Of a stretch of 64,000 nt of DNA, positions 7,909 through 16,873 are shown piece by piece. Location: the NCBI GenBank assembly GCA_029238785.1, contig JAQWFN010000028.1, positions 1 through 64,000 of the forward strand, in the 5' to 3' direction. The notes under the pieces were generated by a model. It saw nothing but the letters and a program-made list of their open reading frames with translations, did not search any database and was not told the DNA's origin. A program made the translations under genes and the position numbers. This DNA is from Flavobacteriales bacterium. GTDB lineage: Bacteria; Bacteroidota; Bacteroidia; Flavobacteriales_D; Sanyastnellaceae. The first letter of the stretch is position 1. The number at the start of each line of letters is the position of its first letter.

Positions 7909-9027
7909 TTATTTTCCTTGCTTGAAGATGTTTAACTTCAATGAAAATACGTTGCTGTTTAAAGCACCGCCATTGCTCGATGAATCATCTCCTGCGATGG
8001 TGAGGGCATAATCCAAGAAGAGTTGACGAATGCGAAGCCCTACGCCAAAACTGGGCTGAGGAACAATGCTTTCTTCGCCATCCAATCCTCCGAAACGCTG
8101 AAAAGAAGAACCCCCGCGTAAAAAGATGGTGTTCTTGTACCCCAATTCTAAGCCCAAACGCGGATCAACGGAGATGGGATTGGCAGAAATCAAGGTGTTT
8201 CTTTGTCCGTCTGTGGTGATGTCAAAATTTACTTCAGCCAACAAACTCATTTGCTTTTTAATGTCCCACTGTCTCGCAGCGCCCAAAATAAAACGCGGCA
8301 AGGTAATTTCTAAGGAGTTCTCTGGAATTTCATTGCCCGTGGCGATGAGTACGGCTTGTTCTTCCGGACTCAAAGTAAAGTCCCAAGCATTGAAGGTGGT
8401 AGTCACGTCGCGGGCCATCAAACCAAACTTCCAATTCTTCACGTCGTACATCAAACCGGCATCCAAACCAAAGCCCCAAGCGCTGGCAAAATCGCCCACG
8501 CTGCGGTAAATGACTTTAGCGTTCACACCCATGCGTAAACCGGGTACTTTACTGATGTGTCGGGCATAAGAAGCCACAAAAGCATAATCAACAGCTGAGA
8601 AGAGCGAGATGCGGTCGTAATTGAAATTACCGTCGGCATCAACCAACTCAAGGGTGTTTGGAATATCATCTACACCAGAGCGAATAACGCTAAATCCAAT
8701 GGCACTGGTAGAATCAATGGCTTTTCCAATGGCGCCGTAATCATACTTGTTGATGTTGGCAAAGCGGTTGGCATGCAAACCAGCAAGTTGTAAATCGGCT
8801 TTGATTTCTAAGAGTCCGGCCGGATTCCAATAACCGGCAGTAATATCGTTCACAGAAGCCACCCCAACATTCCCCATGGCCATCGCTCGTGCACCAACTC
8901 CAATGGAAAGGAAGTCGTTGACGTACTTTGGCGTGTTGTCTCGCTCCTCGGTTTCGGTGCTCTGAGCAAAAGCGCTCTGGCTGCCAAACAAGAAAATAGC
9001 GAATAAAAGGAGGTGTTTATATCTCAT
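7909..9027 (-). CDS. PorV/PorQ-family outer-membrane beta-barrel protein
   Basis: 372 residues from the ATG at 9027; longer readings lack a signal peptide, whereas this start gives MRYKHLLLFAIFLFG...AFAQ. The N-terminal signature FLSIGVGARAMAMGNVGVAS with DITAGYWNPAGL is typical of the PorV/PorQ (FadL-like) family. PorV works with T9SS as the shuttle that carries substrates to the sortase. Several paralogues usually exist per genome, so this need not be PorV itself. The rest alternates amphipathic strands and turns, ending ...SLKLNIFKQGK as a barrel closing strand. Its presence fits the many T9SS substrates in this window. Confidence 0.85.
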   Translation of the reverse strand: MRYKHLLLFAIFLFGSQSAFAQSTETEERDNTPKYVNDFLSIGVGARAMAMGNVGVASVNDITAGYWNPAGLLEIKADLQLAGLHANRFANINKYDYGAIGKAIDSTSAIGFSVIRSGVDDIPNTLELVDADGNFNYDRISLFSAVDYAFVASYARHISKVPGLRMGVNAKVIYRSVGDFASAWGFGLDAGLMYDVKNWKFGLMARDVTTTFNAWDFTLSPEEQAVLIATGNEIPENSLEITLPRFILGAARQWDIKKQMSLLAEVNFDITTDGQRNTLISANPISVDPRLGLELGYKNTIFLRGGSSFQRFGGLDGEESIVPQPSFGVGLRIRQLFLDYALTIAGDDSSSNGGALNSNVFSLKLNIFKQGK

Positions 9028-9111
9028 GGGCCTTGTTTCCATTTCAAAAATGCGGATAATGTGGTAATAAATGGACTTTCCTCTAAAAAGTTTTGGCATT
9101 TGCTTCGTGAA

Positions 9112-9513
9112 TTACATTTCGAGCTGACGATAAGCGCGCATTTCCCCGTTTTCCATGTTCAATAGAAGTTGCCACCCTTCAGCTTTGTTTTCTTTCACCA
9201 GCATGCGATGGCTGTCAAAACCGGCATCCGCTTCACTTTCCCCCATCATCACCAGGTTCTTCTTTGCTTCAAAATTAAAATGTGAGGCATAACCTACTAA
9301 ATCGAGGTAGGAGGTGTTTTTTAGGGCTTCGATGTCAATAATAAAGTAGCTGATGTTGGCGGATTCGTCACATTGACAATCGGTATTTTTTGTTTTAGGG
9401 ATGTCAACACCGGTGAGTAATTCGTAGCGATCAATGTTGAAAGTGCATTGATCTTGACAAGCGCTTAAAAGCAGGGCAAGACCGAAAAAAAGGAGAAACT
9501 TTGGAGTGTTCAA
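9112..9513 (-). CDS. Small lipoprotein, function unknown
   Basis: 133 residues. The only in-frame start that keeps the signal peptide is a TTG at 9513; there is no upstream ATG before a stop. Residues 1-19 are a lipoprotein signal (FFGLALLLSAC). The mature part has a Cys pair DCQCDE near residue 48 and no recognised domain. It follows hemD by 21 bp on the same strand and is probably the last gene of the hem operon, so a link with heme or porphyrin handling is possible but only inferred from position. Confidence 0.75.
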   Translation of the reverse strand: MNTPKFLLFFGLALLLSACQDQCTFNIDRYELLTGVDIPKTKNTDCQCDESANISYFIIDIEALKNTSYLDLVGYASHFNFEAKKNLVMMGESEADAGFDSHRMLVKENKAEGWQLLLNMENGEMRAYRQLEM

Positions 9514-9534
9514 ATCGATGTTTTTGGTGTGCTA

Positions 9535-10194
9535 TTAACGCTTCAAAGCTTCCTTTATTGCTTCAAGTTGTGACTCAGGGAGGTAGTTATTCGGGGTGAT
9601 GGAAGGAAAGCCAAATTTCAGGAGTTCTTTTTGAGTGCTTTCACCCATGGCCATGATGGCGCTTCCTGGTTTTGGTTTTTGCTTCGCGAAGAAAGATTGA
9701 ACATTGCTCGGACTAGTGAAGAAGTAGAGGTCGGACTCGGGAATGAAGAAATTACTTTTAAGCTTGGTTTCATAGCTAAAGCGCACCTCGGCTTGATGGC
9801 CAAGAACTTTTGGAATGCGCTGCAGGCTGTTTTTGGAGCAGGGGAAGAGCACCTTTTCATGGCCCAAAACGTTTTTAAACGCTTCAGCCACTTCGGCCAC
9901 TTCTCCTTCGCCAACGAAATCGGCATGTACTTCTTCGGGTTTGGCGCGGAGTGTTCCTTCACCCAGAAAAGCCAACTTGAAGCCTTTAAAAGAACAATGC
10001 TCATCATACACACGCACTGCTTTTGGAGAGGTGAAAAACAACCAAGAAAATTCAGTGTTGTTGGGACAAGTGAAAGGGAGCGCTTCGAATTCAATCAAGC
10101 TTTCAGCATGCACTTTGAGGTCCATTTCACGAAGGCCGATGGAGACAGGGTGGTCCAAATCCAGCTTTGAACTATAAAAAACTAGGGCTTTCAC
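9535..10194 (-). CDS. hemD: Uroporphyrinogen-III synthase
   Basis: 219 residues, GTG start at 10194 overlapping the hemC stop (GTGA). It closes hydroxymethylbilane into uroporphyrinogen III with inversion of ring D. The family is poorly conserved. The pattern WLFFTSPKAVRVY (first lobe), KVLFPCSKNS and DLYFFTSPSNVQSFF (second lobe) matches the two-lobed HemD fold, and the length is slightly below the usual ~240. The operon position directly after hemC makes the call strong. One copy of the CTTCGCGAAG word lies inside it at 9682-9691. Confidence 0.92.
   Translation of the reverse strand: MKALVFYSSKLDLDHPVSIGLREMDLKVHAESLIEFEALPFTCPNNTEFSWLFFTSPKAVRVYDEHCSFKGFKLAFLGEGTLRAKPEEVHADFVGEGEVAEVAEAFKNVLGHEKVLFPCSKNSLQRIPKVLGHQAEVRFSYETKLKSNFFIPESDLYFFTSPSNVQSFFAKQKPKPGSAIMAMGESTQKELLKFGFPSITPNNYLPESQLEAIKEALKR
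9677..9691 (-). repeat. Copy 1 of CTTCGCGAAGCAAAA word
   Basis: Exact 15-bp copy on the minus strand within hemD, where it is read in the sense direction as Phe-Ala-Lys-Gln-Lys. See the finding on this iterated palindrome. Confidence 0.9.
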
Positions 10195-11072
10195 TTGACC
10201 ACATCTTTCAAGCCCAGATGAATGAGCTTTTCGGTGCTTTCAGAGAAGTATTGTGCAAACCAGGCTTGTCCATCAATCATGCTGAAGAGGTTCAACTCAT
10301 GTTGTTCATTTTTCTCGTTCCATTCGCAAAAGGCTCCAAAGGGAACCTGACAACCGCCGTTAATTCCGCGCAAGATTTCACGCTCAACACGAATGTTCTG
10401 AGCGGTATGTTCGTGGTGCAATACCTTAGTTACAGCTTCATTGTCTTCTCCTGCTCGCATTTGAATGGCCAAGGCCCCTTGAGCTGGCGCACTCACAAAA
10501 TCACGTGGATCGAGATCAAACAGCTCCAAATCGCTCACGTCGAGGTTCAAACGATCGAGTCCGGCACGAGCGAGTAAAATGGCGTCGTACTGTCCTTCAC
10601 GCAACTTGTTAATTCTGGTGGGCACATTTCCCCTCAGCATGTTAATGGTGGTTTTAGGCAAAGCGGCCTTGATTTGCTCACTTCGGCGGGCAGAAGAGGT
10701 ACCAACAAGGGCGTCTTCGTGCAGTCCCCACTTCCCTTCCAAGTTGAATTTTGACTTGCGAATCAGTAAAACGTCATTGGGCGCAGCGCGTTCTCCTACA
10801 GCAACAATTTCTAAACCCTCAGGCATGGTGGTTTCAAGGTCTTTATGGGAATGAACGGCAATGTCGATGCTTTTGTCGAGCAAAGCAGCTTCAATTTCCT
10901 TGGTGAAAAATCCTTTGCCCTCCATTTTGTCGAAAGACAAGTGCTGGATTTGATCGCCTTGGGTTTTGATGATCTTGATTTCGGTTTCAATGCCCGCTGC
11001 TTTGAGTCGGTCTTGAACATGATGCGCTTGCCATAAAGCCAAGTCGCTGCCTCTGGTGCCAATGGTGTACAA
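10191..11072 (-). CDS. hemC: Porphobilinogen deaminase (hydroxymethylbilane synthase)
   Basis: 293 residues. Polymerises four porphobilinogen units into hydroxymethylbilane. The N-terminal IGTRGSDLALWQAHHV is the family signature, with LEGKWGLHEDALVGTSSARR and RLREGQ-type substrate-binding arginines in the middle. Cys241 in GGCQVPFG carries the dipyrromethane cofactor. The start is TTG at 11072, since no ATG precedes the conserved N-terminus. It starts 7 bp after the hemA stop and overlaps hemD. Confidence 0.97.
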   Translation of the reverse strand: MYTIGTRGSDLALWQAHHVQDRLKAAGIETEIKIIKTQGDQIQHLSFDKMEGKGFFTKEIEAALLDKSIDIAVHSHKDLETTMPEGLEIVAVGERAAPNDVLLIRKSKFNLEGKWGLHEDALVGTSSARRSEQIKAALPKTTINMLRGNVPTRINKLREGQYDAILLARAGLDRLNLDVSDLELFDLDPRDFVSAPAQGALAIQMRAGEDNEAVTKVLHHEHTAQNIRVEREILRGINGGCQVPFGAFCEWNEKNEQHELNLFSMIDGQAWFAQYFSESTEKLIHLGLKDVVK

Positions 11073-11079
11073 GGGGGAG

Positions 11080-12306
11080 CTAGTTTTTGGTGACGTTTTC
11101 CAAGATGACCGCTCTGGCCATTTTCATTGGAAGACTGATGTATTTTTTCTCCATATAAAGAAGAATCTTTTCGAGCACTTCTTTGGAGTTGGAATCGAGG
11201 TTTTCGAGGTCTTTCGCAAACACTTCGCCGATGGCGGTAGAACGAATGTCTTTAATGGTTTGCGGAATTTCACGCATGGCAATTTCCAAACGGCGCTGCT
11301 GAATTTCTTGGTTCACTTGGTGAAGGCCGTCTTGGATGATTTCCAAACAGGCTTCGAGTTCCTGGCCTCGTTGTGCGATGTTCACGTCTGCTTGGGCTTT
11401 CAATTCTTGCATCCCAATGAATTTCGAACCCAGCGTGTCAATCAAACTCTGGTCGGTATCTGCAGGCAAAGCGATGTCGGTCAACAATTCAAAATGAGCA
11501 GCAGCCAATTGTTCAAAAAGCGCGGGTTCAATCAAAGGTGCTTCAGAACCGGTACAAGTGAAAATGGCACTGAAGCGCTGTTTTCCATTGCGGAGGTCTT
11601 CAAGTGATATCGCCTGCCAGCCTGTTCTTCCAGAGCAGAGTTCTTGGGCTTTGCTGAGGGTTCTGTTGGCAATCACCACGTTTTTGTATCCGCCTTTATA
11701 AAGAAAACGAGCCAAATTACCGATGGTTTGACCGGCACCAATCAAAAGCACGGCCCGATCTTGAGGAACACTGCGCTGCTTGAATTCTTGCCATGCCAAG
11801 GAAACAACGGAAACGGGTTTGGTGGAGATTTTGGTCTCGGTGAACACGCGTTTTGCGGTTTCGATGACTTTTTTCGACAAAATCTTAAGGAAGTCGCCAC
11901 TGTTTCCAAAAGCCAGCGCTTCGTCAAAAGCTTTTCTTACTTGGGTAATGATCTCACGCTCACCAAGTACCATGGACTCCAGAGAGGAGGCCACTTTAAT
12001 CAAGTGCAATACGGCTTCTTCGCCTTGGTAATGTTCGAGTTGATCTTGGAGTTGATTGGTTTCCTCTTGGTCGAGCCCAAAAAAGGAAAGCAAAGCAGCG
12101 CGCTGACCTTGGCAGAAGTAAGCCGGCGCATGAACGATGAATTCCACGCGGTTGCACGTGCTTACATAGGCAATCTCGTGCAAGTTCAATGCAGATTTGA
12201 TTTTGCCGAGAACCGATTCCTTCCGAGTTTCTTCTAAATGAAGTTTACCAACAAGCTCAAGTGGCGTGTTGCGGTGGGTGATGGCGATGACTTGTAATTG
12301 CTCCAA
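11080..12306 (-). CDS. hemA: Glutamyl-tRNA reductase
   Basis: 408 residues. Reduces Glu-tRNA to glutamate-1-semialdehyde, the first step of the C5 route to heme; the next enzyme, HemL, is encoded at 31171. ITHRNTPLEL and VSTCNRVEFIV (catalytic Cys51) are diagnostic, followed by a Rossmann NADPH domain (AVLLIGAGQTIGNLARFL) and a helical dimerisation tail. The start is TTG at 12306: upstream in frame there is only a stop within five codons, and the N-terminus aligns with the family from this point. First gene of hemA-hemC-hemD. Confidence 0.97.
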   Translation of the reverse strand: MEQLQVIAITHRNTPLELVGKLHLEETRKESVLGKIKSALNLHEIAYVSTCNRVEFIVHAPAYFCQGQRAALLSFFGLDQEETNQLQDQLEHYQGEEAVLHLIKVASSLESMVLGEREIITQVRKAFDEALAFGNSGDFLKILSKKVIETAKRVFTETKISTKPVSVVSLAWQEFKQRSVPQDRAVLLIGAGQTIGNLARFLYKGGYKNVVIANRTLSKAQELCSGRTGWQAISLEDLRNGKQRFSAIFTCTGSEAPLIEPALFEQLAAAHFELLTDIALPADTDQSLIDTLGSKFIGMQELKAQADVNIAQRGQELEACLEIIQDGLHQVNQEIQQRRLEIAMREIPQTIKDIRSTAIGEVFAKDLENLDSNSKEVLEKILLYMEKKYISLPMKMARAVILENVTKN

Positions 12307-12447
12307 GGTGAAATTCGTTTACATTACAAAGTACGTAAGAGAAGCTTTTTTGTTTGTCATGCATTTGTCAGAAGGGCTTATTTAGAATTGTTTTATGATA
12401 GTTGGTCGGGCTTTGGGGGTGGCTTTGAGGGAAGAGTTGGTGTAGGG

Positions 12448-12548
12448 CTGCGCCTGTTTATGGTCGCTGCGCGCCTGTTTATGGTCGCTTCGCTTCGGTT
12501 TATGGTCGCTTTGCTTCTGTTTAGGGCGCTTTGCTTCTGTTTAGTTTG
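12448..12548. repeat. Five-unit degenerate ~20-bp tandem repeat
   Basis: Units start at 12448, 12467, 12488, 12509 and 12529, of 19, 21, 21, 20 and 20 bp. The first three end in GTTTATGGTCG; the last two share CTTTGCTTCTGTTTAG. Divergence rises from left to right, so it is an old array rather than a fresh expansion. Confidence 0.85.
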
Positions 12549-12690
12549 CTGGCGCGCGGGTTTTCTTGGGAGTTGCTTCAACACTTGATGCCAAATGTTA
12601 AAACACAAGCCCCATGTTAAGCACATTTAAATAAATGCTACCTTTTTAAAGACCTAACAGCCATTAATTTCGCTTTCTTTCTTTTAACAT

Positions 12691-12732
12691 CCGCTCAGTG
12701 GGCCACTTCGGCTCCGCTCAGTGGGCCACTTC
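12691..12732. repeat. 19-bp direct repeat, period 23
   Basis: CCGCTCAGTGGGCCACTTC occurs at 12691-12709 and again, identically, at 12714-12732. It lies in the same non-coding spacer as the tandem array. No function is evident. Confidence 0.9.
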
Positions 12733-12772
12733 TGGTCCCTTTAGCTTTCAGTAATTAATTTTTTCCAAGTTC

Positions 12773-12810
12773 AAAAAAAACGCCCAATCAAATCAATGAA
12801 TGGGCGTTTT
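12773..12810 (-). terminator. Intrinsic terminator of nrdA
   Basis: On the minus strand a stem AAAACGCCCA / TGGGCGTTTT with an 18-nt spacer that can itself pair partly (ATTCATTGA/TTTGAT) is followed by a T run of eight. It lies 18 bp after the nrdA stop. Confidence 0.88.
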
Positions 12811-12828
12811 GAGTGAGGTATAATCGGC

Positions 12829-15195
12829 TTATCCGCTGCACATTTCGCAGTCTGGGCCATTTTCGATAGAGCAAGCAGCAATGGCGTTTTGCTCGTCAAT
12901 TTGTGCTTGCGACATCGCTGTTGGTTCTTCTTTGTACTTCTTCTCAACGGTGAACTTGATGGCATCGGTAGCCGCTTTGGTTCTGAGGTAGTACATTCCT
13001 GTTTTTAATCCTTTTTTCCATCCGTAGAAGTGCATAGAGGTGAGCTTACCGAAGTTGGCGTTCTCCATGAAGATGTTCAAAGACTGTGATTGGCAAATGA
13101 ATGCCCCGCGGTCTGCAGACATGTCGAGAATGGCTTTCTGAGAAATTTCCCATGCTGTTCTGTACAAGACTTTCAAGTTGTCTGGAATCTCCTTGATGTT
13201 TTGAACAGATCCGTTCGCAGCAATCAATTTGTTCTTCATGTTCTCATCCCAAAGACCAAGCTTGGTCAAATCGCGAAGCAAGTGCTTGTTTACAATGATG
13301 AACTCACCAGAAAGTACTCTACGGGTGTAGATGTTCGAAGTGTAAGGTTCGAAGCACTCGTTGTTTCCAAGGATTTGAGCTGTAGAAGCCGTTGGCATTG
13401 GCGCCATCAACAAAGAGTTTCTCAAGCCGTGCTCTTTGATTTCTTCTTTCAAGACGTCCCATTCCCAACGCTTCGATGGAGTTACTCCCCACATGTCGAA
13501 CTGCAATTTTCCTTCAGATGCAGGCGATCCTTTGAAGGTATCGTAAGCACCTTCTGCTTTGGCCAAATCTTTCGACGCTGTAGCCGCTGCGTAGTAGATG
13601 GTTTCGAAAATGTCTTTGTTCAAAGCACGTGCTTCTTCCGAGTCAAATGGATGACGCAAAAGGATGAAGGCATCAGCCAATCCTTGCACACCAATTCCGA
13701 TTGGACGGTGACGCATGTTGGAGTTTCTCGCTTCGATGATAGGGTAGTAGTTCTCATCAATGATGCGGTTCAAGTTTTTGGTGACTTGATAAGTCACATC
13801 GAACAAACGTTGGTGGTCGAAACTACCGTCTTTCACAAACTTAGGAAGCGCAATGGAAGCGAGGTTACATACAGCCACTTCATCTGGAGCAGTGTACTCG
13901 ATAATCTCTGTACAAAGGTTCGAAGAACGGATGGTACCCAAGTTTTGTTGGTTGGATTTACCGTTAGCCGCATCCTTGTACAACATGTAAGGCGTACCTG
14001 TTTCAATTTGCGATTCGATGATTTTGAACCACAACTCTTGTGCTTTGATGGTTTGTCTTCCTTTTCCTTCTTTCTCGTACTTCAAGTAAAGTGCCTCGAA
14101 TTCTTCGTTGTGCGTATCGGTCAAACCAGGACACTCGTTAGGGCACATCAAGGTCCACTCACCATCTTGTTCCACACGCTTCATGAAGAGGTCTGGAATC
14201 CAAAGTGCGTAGAACAAATCGCGTGCACGTTGCTCTTCTTTACCGTGGTTTTTCTTCAAATCGAGGAAGTCGAAGATATCGGCATGCCAAGGTTCAACAT
14301 AAATCGCAAAAGAACCTTTACGCTTACCACCACCTTGATCAACGTAGCGCGCAGTATCGTTAAACACCTTCAACATCGGAACGATTCCGTTCGACGTACC
14401 GTTGGTTCCTTTAATGTAAGAACCTTTAGCGCGGATATCGTGAATGGCCAAACCAATTCCACCGGCATTCTGTGAAATTTTCGCGGTTTGCTTCAATGTA
14501 TCATAAATCCCACCGATGCTGTCTTCCTTCATGGTAAGGAGGAAACAAGAAGACATCTGCGGTTTCGGAGTACCTGAGTTAAAAAGGGTAGGAGTTGCGT
14601 GGGTGAACCAACCTTCGCTCATCAAGTTATAGGTGGCTACTGCAGATTCAAGATCGGTTTTGTGAATCCCTACAGAAACACGCATCAACATGTGTTGTGG
14701 ACGTTCTGCAACAACACCGTTGGTTTTAAGGAGGTATGATCTTTCCAGTGTTTTGAACCCGAAGTAGTCGTAGTTAAAATCACGGTCGTAAATGATGTTT
14801 GAATCAAGGAAATCGGCATTTTCCTGGATAATTTCATGAACATCATCAGCGATAAGAGAAGCTCTGTCGCCATTCTTAGGGTCTACATATTCGTAGAGCT
14901 CTTTCATGGTTTCAGAGAAGGACTTTTTCGTTCCCTTGTGCAAGTTAGACACGGCAATTCTCGAAGCGAGCAAAGCGTAATCTGGGTGAGTTACTGCATT
15001 TGTTGCAGCTACTTCCGCAGCGAGGTTGTCGAGTTGTGAAGTGGTTACTCCATCAAACACCCCTTCAATCACCTTCATGGCGATTTTTAGTGGATCTACA
15101 CTGGCGTGCAAACCGTAGCAAAGTTTTTTAATACGAGCTGTGATTTTGTCGAATTTCACAAGCTCCTTTCTGCCGTCTCTTTTAATTACATACAT
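12829..15195 (-). CDS. nrdA: Ribonucleotide reductase class Ia, large (alpha) subunit
   Basis: 788 residues. Reduces ribonucleoside diphosphates to deoxyribonucleotides together with NrdB. An N-terminal ATP-cone ([22 protein letters not shown], about residues 1-90) gives dATP/ATP control. The ten-stranded barrel follows with the conserved stretches [47 protein letters not shown]. The C-terminal tail carries redox cysteines in PDCEMCSG. Unusually for this phylum, the start at 15195 is preceded by a perfect Shine-Dalgarno AAGGAGG with a 7-nt spacer. It is downstream of nrdB with a 150-bp spacer containing two hairpins. Confidence 0.97.
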   Translation of the reverse strand: MYVIKRDGRKELVKFDKITARIKKLCYGLHASVDPLKIAMKVIEGVFDGVTTSQLDNLAAEVAATNAVTHPDYALLASRIAVSNLHKGTKKSFSETMKELYEYVDPKNGDRASLIADDVHEIIQENADFLDSNIIYDRDFNYDYFGFKTLERSYLLKTNGVVAERPQHMLMRVSVGIHKTDLESAVATYNLMSEGWFTHATPTLFNSGTPKPQMSSCFLLTMKEDSIGGIYDTLKQTAKISQNAGGIGLAIHDIRAKGSYIKGTNGTSNGIVPMLKVFNDTARYVDQGGGKRKGSFAIYVEPWHADIFDFLDLKKNHGKEEQRARDLFYALWIPDLFMKRVEQDGEWTLMCPNECPGLTDTHNEEFEALYLKYEKEGKGRQTIKAQELWFKIIESQIETGTPYMLYKDAANGKSNQQNLGTIRSSNLCTEIIEYTAPDEVAVCNLASIALPKFVKDGSFDHQRLFDVTYQVTKNLNRIIDENYYPIIEARNSNMRHRPIGIGVQGLADAFILLRHPFDSEEARALNKDIFETIYYAAATASKDLAKAEGAYDTFKGSPASEGKLQFDMWGVTPSKRWEWDVLKEEIKEHGLRNSLLMAPMPTASTAQILGNNECFEPYTSNIYTRRVLSGEFIIVNKHLLRDLTKLGLWDENMKNKLIAANGSVQNIKEIPDNLKVLYRTAWEISQKAILDMSADRGAFICQSQSLNIFMENANFGKLTSMHFYGWKKGLKTGMYYLRTKAATDAIKFTVEKKYKEEPTAMSQAQIDEQNAIAACSIENGPDCEMCSG

Positions 15196-15202
15196 ATTAA
15201 GT

Positions 15203-15209
15203 CCTCCTT
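15203..15209 (-). promoter_or_regulatory. Perfect Shine-Dalgarno (AAGGAGG) of nrdA
   Basis: On the minus strand AAGGAGG precedes the nrdA ATG with 7 nt between. It is the only such match I found ahead of a start in the window; most other starts have A-rich leaders or none. Confidence 0.85.
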
Positions 15210-15248
15210 AAATTATATAGTTGTTTCGAAATAAAGGTTCAATTTATT

Positions 15249-15285
15249 AGGGGGATAAATCCCCTTTCTCATGCTTTTCAGCATG
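15249..15285 (-). promoter_or_regulatory. Tandem hairpins in the nrdB-nrdA spacer
   Basis: Two short inverted repeats lie back to back: CATGCT/AGCATG (15270-15285, 4-nt loop) and GGGGA/TCCCC (within 15249-15265, 4-nt loop). Neither is followed by a T run on the minus strand, so they look more like processing or stability elements between nrdB and nrdA than a terminator. Confidence 0.5.
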
Positions 15286-15345
15286 CAGTAGTTGGTAGTA
15301 GTAAAACTGCTTTTGGTTAATTAAGTCAGTGCGCTTAAAAGTGGT

Positions 15346-16389
15346 TTAGAAGTCTTCGTCCACTGAAAAACTTCTGTTATCATTTCCACCCATCACACCT
15401 GCTTTTTGGTATTCTGCTACTCGCTTCTCGAAGAAATTGGTTTTTCCTTGAAGTGAGATCATGTCCATAAAGTCAAACGGATTGCTTGCATTATAAACTT
15501 TATCGTTTCCGAGTTCAACCAGAAGGCGGTCTGCAACAAATTCGATGTATTGGGACATCAAATCGGCGTTCATTCCGATCAATTTCACTGGAAGTGAATC
15601 GGTCACAAATTCTTTTTCGATCGCCACTGCATCAACAATGATTTTCTCTACAGTTGATTTTGGCAATTTGTTCACCAAGTGCTTCGTGTAAAGCAAGCAA
15701 GCAAAATCGCAGTGCAGGCCTTCATCGCGAGAGATCAACTCATTCGAGAAGCTCAAGCCGGGCATCAAGCCTCTTTTCTTCAGCCAGAAAATAGAACAGA
15801 ACGAACCAGAGAAGAAAATACCTTCCACTGCGGCAAAGGCAACCAAACGCTCAGCATAAGAACCATTGTCGATCCAGTTGAGTGCCCAATCTGCTTTTTT
15901 CTTCACACAGTCCATGGTATCAATCGCATTGAACAGGCGGTCTTTTTCAGCAGAATCCTTGATGTAAGAATCAATCAACAAAGAGTAGGTCTCTGAGTGG
16001 ATGTTCTCCATCATGATTTGGAAGCCGTAGAAAAACTTTGCTTCAGTGTATTGAACCTCAGCCAAAAAGTTCTCCGCCAAATTTTCGTTCACAATACCGT
16101 CACTTGCTGCGAAAAAAGCCAAAACGTGTTTAATGAAATAACGCTCATCATCATTCAACTTGGTGTTCCAATCCACGAGGTCGGGATCCAAATCAATTTC
16201 CTCAGCGGTCCAAAAACTAGCCTCAGACTTTTTATAAAACGCCCAAATGTCATCATGCTGTATTGGGAAAAGCACAAAGCGTCCAGGGTTATCATCTAGA
16301 ATGGGTTCAGCTACCTGTGTGTTTTCAGGTAAAACTTGGTCGATGGTGACTTGCTGGTCTTTTTTTTCGTTCTGAGTTACGTTATCCAT
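15346..16389 (-). CDS. nrdB: Ribonucleotide reductase class Ia, small (beta) subunit
   Basis: 347 residues. Houses the di-iron-oxo/tyrosyl radical cofactor used by NrdA. Helical ferritin-like fold with ligand motifs [23 protein letters not shown] and [16 protein letters not shown]; an acidic C-terminal tail ending SVDEDF binds the alpha subunit. The first ~35 residues are a polar Gln/Glu-rich extension. The order is nrdB then nrdA, the reverse of enterobacteria. No clear promoter or NrdR box was found upstream by eye. Confidence 0.97.
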   Translation of the reverse strand: MDNVTQNEKKDQQVTIDQVLPENTQVAEPILDDNPGRFVLFPIQHDDIWAFYKKSEASFWTAEEIDLDPDLVDWNTKLNDDERYFIKHVLAFFAASDGIVNENLAENFLAEVQYTEAKFFYGFQIMMENIHSETYSLLIDSYIKDSAEKDRLFNAIDTMDCVKKKADWALNWIDNGSYAERLVAFAAVEGIFFSGSFCSIFWLKKRGLMPGLSFSNELISRDEGLHCDFACLLYTKHLVNKLPKSTVEKIIVDAVAIEKEFVTDSLPVKLIGMNADLMSQYIEFVADRLLVELGNDKVYNASNPFDFMDMISLQGKTNFFEKRVAEYQKAGVMGGNDNRSFSVDEDF

Positions 16390-16873
16390 TTTTCAATGTG
16401 GCTTTTCCAATTGCTTGGGGTTCAATAAACTAATTTTTGGGTAAGACCGAAGTCTCGAGTAGTCAACCGGAAGCTGTGAAAAACGATTTCCGTGATGAAT
16501 ATTGACACAACAAAAATTGTCATTTTATGGTCAGTTGTCAATCCAAAACAATTCACATTTGGACGGAGTTTTGAACAACGGTCGTTGATGTTTTTCTGTG
16601 TCCCAACAACCACGCGGATTAGGCTCGTTTTCACATCGTTAATAGCTTGTTTATTTTAATTTTGGACTTGTTTTTTTGGCATAATTTTATTTAAAAGGCA
16701 AAGCGCTCGAGAAGCGGCAGACTGCTTGTCATACAAGACCTTCAAGATGTGCCACCTTGTCATAAAAAACAGGCATGGCATCATTTTCGTCAAAGGAAAT
16801 CGCTCCCACTCCAATGGGCTTTGTATTTTTGTAGCGCCTAAAGAGGAAAACATTTGGGCAAACACTTTTTATT
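16390..16873. other. Divergent intergenic region nrdB / secA
   Basis: 484 bp. The small ORFs here have no recognisable product. It should contain the nrdB promoter (not recognised) and the secA promoter: TATTTTTG at 16824-16831 fits a -7 box, with no good -33 TTG at the usual distance, giving a ~40-nt leader. An imperfect inverted repeat (ATTGACACAAC ... GTTGTCAAT, 16501-16542) may be an operator. Confidence 0.5.

Larger units (their letters stand above)
12307..12828. other. Spacer between hemA and nrdA with degenerate repeats
   Basis: 522 bp without a credible gene. It holds a five-unit degenerate tandem repeat (12448-12548), a 19-bp direct duplication (12691-12732) and the nrdA terminator (12773-12810). 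The short ORFs on both strands are made of the repeat itself and have no recognisable product. Confidence 0.7.

Noticed and set aside
12448-12548. Possible CRISPR array
   Set aside because: Units are contiguous, degenerate and without unique spacers; no cas genes are nearby.
12298-12626. Short ORFs on both strands across the tandem repeat (96 and 77 codons)
   Set aside because: Their apparent peptide repeats come from the DNA repeat itself, and neither has upstream signals or a sensible composition.
13090-14475. 461-codon ORF antisense to nrdA
   Set aside because: It mirrors conserved nrdA codons; Cys/Phe/Val-rich product with no domain and no promoter.
16501-16542. Imperfect inverted repeat ATTGACACAAC...GTTGTCAAT as an NrdR-type operator
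   Set aside because: It does not match the NrdR box pattern I know and has a 2-nt asymmetry; kept only as a note in the spacer entry.
16422-16865. ORFs of 69-77 codons in the nrdB/secA spacer
   Set aside because: No recognisable product, atypical composition, and they overlap each other and the promoter zone.
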